Shown here piece after piece: positions 61,448 through 64,000 of a DNA stretch of 64,000 nucleotides (positions within the stretch are counted from its first letter, which is position 1; every line of letters starts with the position of its first letter). Where the stretch lies: contig JAUSBY010000003.1 of assembly GCA_030651765.1 (NCBI GenBank), forward strand, positions 124,001 to 188,000, read 5' to 3'. A program made the position numbers and the translations under genes. The notes below the pieces were generated by a model, which was given only the letters and a program-made list of their open reading frames with translations, searched no databases and had not been told where the DNA came from. This stretch comes from Coriobacteriia bacterium (GTDB lineage Bacteria > Actinomycetota > Coriobacteriia > Anaerosomatales > Anaerosomataceae).

Positions 61448-62448
61448 AACATCGGCGTGGTCTGCTCCAGCAGTCCCGAGTTGATGACCTGCCGGAAGAC
61501 GTCTGCGGGGATCGCTGTGTCCCAGTTGCCCGTGAACTTGGCCACCGCGTAGATGCCGAGCCATAGGCCCACCACCGCAAGTGGCCACACCCACGGCGCG
61601 ATCCGCACGCGTCGGACAACCTTCGCCTCGAGGCACCCGTCCACCGGGCAGACCTTCACGCAGTCCATGCAGCCGTCGCACTCGGGCGCGCGCACCACGC
61701 CTGCGCGCTGTACGTCCACGAACGCGTGGCAGATCTTCGAGCACCTCCCGCACTCGATGCAGCTCTCATCGTCACGCTCGACCGCGCACGGCGAGGCGAG
61801 CCCGACCGCCGAATACAGCGCTCCGAGCGGACACAGGTACCGGCACCACACCGGGCCGAGCAGCATCGAGACGACGAAGACGAGCAACGCCACCGCGATG
61901 AACGCCGGGTTGCCGAATCCCTCGATGATCTTGATGTCGGCCACCCACATGTACGGGAACTCGCGAAAGCCGACCGCCTCGGCGAGCGACACCATGCCCA
62001 CGAACGCGAAGAACGCGAGCCCGATGAGATAGCGCAGTCCCATCCCGGTGCGGTCGAGCCACTTCGGTGGGCGGATGTTGCGGCCGATCAGGCGTCTGCC
62101 GAGTGCGGCGGCGGCCTCCCACACGGTGCCCACCGGACAGATCCAACCGCAGAAGCCGCGCTTGAGCACGAGCGAGGTCGCGAGCGCCGCGAGGATGATC
62201 ACGAGGCCGGCGGGCAGGAGCGTGTCCCAGCCGCCGCCTTTGAGCCACGCGAAGAAGCTCGTGAAGTGGCCGACCGGCAGGATGCCGGCGACCGCCTCCG
62301 GCCTCGGCACGAACGGTCCCTCGCCGCGAGCCCACGCGGCAAACGCGAGGAGGCGGGTCGCAAGCCAGACGAAGAACGCGAGGAAGGCGCCCTTGACGAA
62401 CCAGCGCGAGGTGATGACGTCGAGCACACGTAGCAGCGGACCGGGCAT
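61444..62448 (-). CDS. NapH/RdxA-like polyferredoxin membrane protein
   Basis: 334 residues with about five helices and an electron-transfer core. Membrane-proximal GFCGWICPVG and GPVWCRYLCPLGAL are the NapH/NosR/RdhC motif pair. Two 4Fe-4S clusters follow: Cys230, 233, 236, 240 (CIECGRCSKIC) and Cys257, 260, 263, 267 (CDGCMDCVKVCP). A final helix spans about 282-300. ATG at 62448 has GAGAGG 6 bases upstream. It could pass electrons from the quinone pool to a periplasmic acceptor such as a multihaem cytochrome, an attractive but unproven link to the operon 2.4 kb away. Confidence 0.9.
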   Translation of the reverse strand: MPGPLLRVLDVITSRWFVKGAFLAFFVWLATRLLAFAAWARGEGPFVPRPEAVAGILPVGHFTSFFAWLKGGGWDTLLPAGLVIILAALATSLVLKRGFCGWICPVGTVWEAAAALGRRLIGRNIRPPKWLDRTGMGLRYLIGLAFFAFVGMVSLAEAVGFREFPYMWVADIKIIEGFGNPAFIAVALLVFVVSMLLGPVWCRYLCPLGALYSAVGLASPCAVERDDESCIECGRCSKICHAFVDVQRAGVVRAPECDGCMDCVKVCPVDGCLEAKVVRRVRIAPWVWPLAVVGLWLGIYAVAKFTGNWDTAIPADVFRQVINSGLLEQTTPMF

Positions 62449-62557
62449 CGCGGACCTCTCGGTACGGGCCGGCGGGGAAGGGCCGACGGGTGCTGGAAAC
62501 ACAGCGATGGATTCTAGCACGGCGGAATCACTGCTAGCGTGCTCCGGCAAGGTCGCT

Positions 62558-62586
62558 TACACTTCGAGACGGGCCAGAGGAGGCCC
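62558..62586 (+). promoter_or_regulatory. Putative cold-shock gene promoter and leader hairpin
   Basis: TACACT at 62558-62563 could be a -10 box, although the -35 is poor. GGGCC (62571-62575) and GGCCC (62582-62586) form a small hairpin at the start of a leader of about 105 bases, a length typical of cold-shock mRNAs. Confidence 0.4.
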
Positions 62587-62675
62587 TTTGGATCTGCGAC
62601 GTGACACTCGCGATCACGCGGGGGACGAGTCGCGTCGCAACTGTTTTGCCCTGCGGGGCGAGAGGATGGGTTTGT

Positions 62676-62879
62676 ATGGCACAGGGTACCGTCAAGTGGT
62701 TCAATCCGGACAAGGGCTATGGCTTTATCTCGCGTGAGGATGGCGACGATCTGTTCGTCCACTTCTCCGAGATCCAGGGCGACGGCTTCAAGACCCTCGA
62801 TGAGGGAGCGGCCGTTGAGTTCGACGTCACCGCCGGCCAGAACGGCAAGATGCAGGCGAGCAACGTTCGCAAGGTCTAG
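62676..62879 (+). CDS. Cold-shock domain protein
   Basis: A 67-residue single OB-fold RNA/DNA chaperone. The RNP motifs are [10 protein letters not shown] and LFVHFSEI, preceded by [12 protein letters not shown] and followed by [15 protein letters not shown]. Length and layout match CspA-type proteins. ATG at 62676 has GAGAGG 10 bases upstream. The gene follows a long leader and ends in a strong hairpin. Confidence 0.98.
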   Translation: MAQGTVKWFNPDKGYGFISREDGDDLFVHFSEIQGDGFKTLDEGAAVEFDVTAGQNGKMQASNVRKV

Positions 62880-62902
62880 CCTTCGGCTCAACATGACAAA
62901 AT

Positions 62903-62930
62903 GAAGAGCGGCCCTTCGGGGCCGCTCTTC
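62903..62930 (+). terminator. Strong UUCG-loop terminator after the cold-shock gene
   Basis: A perfect 12-bp stem, GAAGAGCGGCCC and its complement, closed by a TTCG tetraloop, 24-51 bases after the stop. No T-run follows, so it may also stabilise the message or need Rho. Confidence 0.75.
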
Positions 62931-62988
62931 TGCGTTGCACAGCTGACCGAGTGGTAGCGTGGTGTCGACCACGGTAGGAGGGAGCGGA

Positions 62989-63360
62989 ATGGCAGGCTGG
63001 CTCGCGGTGGCCGGAGGCGGTGCGATCGGTGCGATGCTGCGCTACGGGGTGACGTTGGCTCTTTCGCGTCCCGGTGCTGTGTCGCTCCCCTGGCACACGC
63101 TTGGCGTCAACGTGCTCGGCTCACTTCTCCTCGGACTCCTCATGGCGCTGCTACCCGCTGACCAGTCTGCCGAGCAGTGGCGGCTGTTTCTCGGCCTCGG
63201 CGTCTTGGGAGGGTTCACGACGTTTTCGACCTTCAGCTACGAGACGCTGTCGCTCGTGCAGCACGGCGCCTGGGGAACCGGTGCGCTGTACGTGTTCGCA
63301 AGCGTCGTGGCGTCGATTCTGGGAGCGGGACTCGGTTACGCGCTCGGGCGGGCACTCTAG
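62989..63360 (+). CDS. crcB: Fluoride channel (CrcB/Fluc)
   Basis: A 123-residue membrane protein with four helices that exports fluoride as a dual-topology dimer. The motifs GAIGAMLRYGV, LGVNVLGSLLLGLL and GGFTTFSTFSYE, with its paired phenylalanines, are diagnostic. GAGGGAG lies 4-10 bases upstream of ATG. No fluoride riboswitch is visible in the 58-base leader. Transcribed away from the terminal regulator gene. Confidence 0.96.
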   Translation: MAGWLAVAGGGAIGAMLRYGVTLALSRPGAVSLPWHTLGVNVLGSLLLGLLMALLPADQSAEQWRLFLGLGVLGGFTTFSTFSYETLSLVQHGAWGTGALYVFASVVASILGAGLGYALGRAL

Positions 63361-63397
63361 CGGGCACCCGCCCGTCGCGTGAGGCTCCGGTGCGTGG

Positions 63398-64000
63398 CTA
63401 CGCCTGCCGGGCGGCGTTGGCAAGGATCGCGTCGTGCACGTAGCGCGCCATGCCGACGTGGATCTTCTCGTAGGTCGCCGTGAAGCGCGGGTCGGCGATG
63501 TACATCTCGGCGAGGCTCACGTGCATCTCGTGCGAGCAGGGGTAGAACCACGTGTCGATCTGCAGGCGCGCGCGCTCGATCGCGTCCATCGCCTCGATGC
63601 TGTCGGTCGGCAGGTCGGCGTCCATCGCCGCGGTGATGGAGGCGCTGATCTCCAGGCTTTCGCCCTTGAAGCGCTCCCAGTCGGCTTTGGTGTACCGGGC
63701 GGTCCGGCGGGCCGATTCACGGTATGCGTCCGTGTCGCCCCACCGCTTTCTGGCCTCGTCTTCGTGCTCGGCCGGATCGAAGTCACCGAAGACCTCGAAC
63801 ATCTCTTCTTTGGTCATGCGCACACCTGTCCTTTCTGCAGTGATGGTCCGCTCTACCGAGACGATCAGCGCCCCGAGCCGAGCGGCCTTCTGTTCCAGCA
63901 TGTCGCGCTGCAGTTCCAGTGCGGCGCGGCGATCGAACGCGCCGCCCGCGAGGAGCACCCGGATGTCGTCCAGCGGGATCTCGAGCTCGCGAAAGAGCAG
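63398..64000 (-). CDS. MerR/TipA-family regulator with TipAS domain (5' end outside window)
   Basis: Open to the right edge, so the N-terminal DNA-binding region is missing. Visible are the end of the MerR effector helix (LLFRELEIPLDDIRVLLAG), the coiled coil, and a TipAS-like domain (about the last 130 residues) with MTKEEMFEVFGDFDP, WGDTDAYRESARRTARYTKADW and WFYPCSHEMHVSLAEMYI. TipAS binds thiopeptide-type or other drugs in Streptomyces TipA; the ligand here is unknown. Confidence 0.9.
   Translation of the reverse strand: MLFRELEIPLDDIRVLLAGGAFDRRAALELQRDMLEQKAARLGALIVSVERTITAERTGVRMTKEEMFEVFGDFDPAEHEDEARKRWGDTDAYRESARRTARYTKADWERFKGESLEISASITAAMDADLPTDSIEAMDAIERARLQIDTWFYPCSHEMHVSLAEMYIADPRFTATYEKIHVGMARYVHDAILANAARQA

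Noticed and set aside
59147-61753. An 868-codon minus-strand open frame opposite rlmKL
   Set aside because: Low-complexity Arg-rich product without motifs; the plus-strand gene has both SAM sites, so this is a GC-content artefact.
62931-62988. Fluoride riboswitch before crcB
   Set aside because: The 58-base leader is too short and lacks the conserved GGCGAUGGUG-type core.
1-64000. tRNA, rRNA, insertion sequences, integrase-associated attachment sites
   Set aside because: No cloverleaf-like segments ending in a CCA-type acceptor, no transposase or integrase frames and no flanking direct repeats were seen.

Overview
This 64 kb window is gene-dense, high-GC DNA with short intergenic gaps, frequent ATGA/GTGA start-stop overlaps and many GTG or TTG starts. 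The content points to a free-living, probably anaerobic actinobacterium, most likely a deep-branching Coriobacteriia/OPB41-type lineage. The clues are a very large multihaem c-type cytochrome, an NapH-like ferredoxin, two secreted proteins with triple cell-wall-binding-2 repeats, a teichoic-acid-type export cluster, arginine deiminase plus carbamate kinase, and a complete histidine-degradation set. The taxonomic placement is inference from gene content; no rRNA or tRNA gene is present to confirm it. I see no CRISPR array, insertion sequence, prophage or plasmid feature.

Layout. 1-9.2 kb: tail of a histidine kinase, then hutG divergent from hutH-hutU-hutI, then a multi-PAS histidine kinase. 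9.2-12.5 kb: ligD and ku (non-homologous end joining). 12.7-15.2 kb: a small GlsB-type membrane protein, a third related histidine kinase and acylphosphatase. 15.2-17.8 kb: a polar amino-acid ABC importer behind a strong promoter and ARG-box-like repeats. 17.9-29.5 kb: a membrane acyltransferase, an ABC-2 exporter, an M48/YgjP-type peptidase, a secreted zinc phospholipase C-like protein with wall-binding repeats, a Ca2+/Na+ antiporter, and a MarR-controlled heterodimeric ABC exporter. 29.6-40.9 kb: VOC protein, YqeY, M28 peptidase, LemA/TPM pair, arginine deiminase, nitroreductase, a large cell-wall subtilase, a cupredoxin-like protein and carbamate kinase. 40.9-51.4 kb: a teichoic-acid-like cluster (GT2, three TagF-like polymerases, TagGH-like ABC exporter, IspD/TarI plus an SDR resembling a split CDP-ribitol synthase) followed by a PdaA-like deacetylase. 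51.4-54.9 kb: thioesterase, RlmA-like methyltransferase, degenerate receiver protein and RhlE helicase. 55-62.5 kb: an operon of a 67-residue protein, a 919-residue cytochrome with 29 C-x(n)-CH motifs and a membrane sensor-like protein; then RlmKL and an NapH-like ferredoxin. The end holds a cold-shock protein, a fluoride channel and a partial TipA/MerR regulator.

How it fits together. Histidine is converted through urocanate and imidazolone propionate to formiminoglutamate and then glutamate. Arginine deiminase and carbamate kinase suggest fermentative arginine use, although no ornithine carbamoyltransferase lies in the window. The 41-50 kb block builds and exports a polyol-phosphate wall polymer, and the wall-binding-2 proteins elsewhere are probably retained on that wall. 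The 55-59 kb operon is the most unusual part: five 78-81-residue repeats each carry two CX4CH motifs and one CX9CH motif, beside ten canonical CXXCH sites. This suggests either an unusual multihaem conduit or a mixed metal-binding repeat protein at the cell surface.
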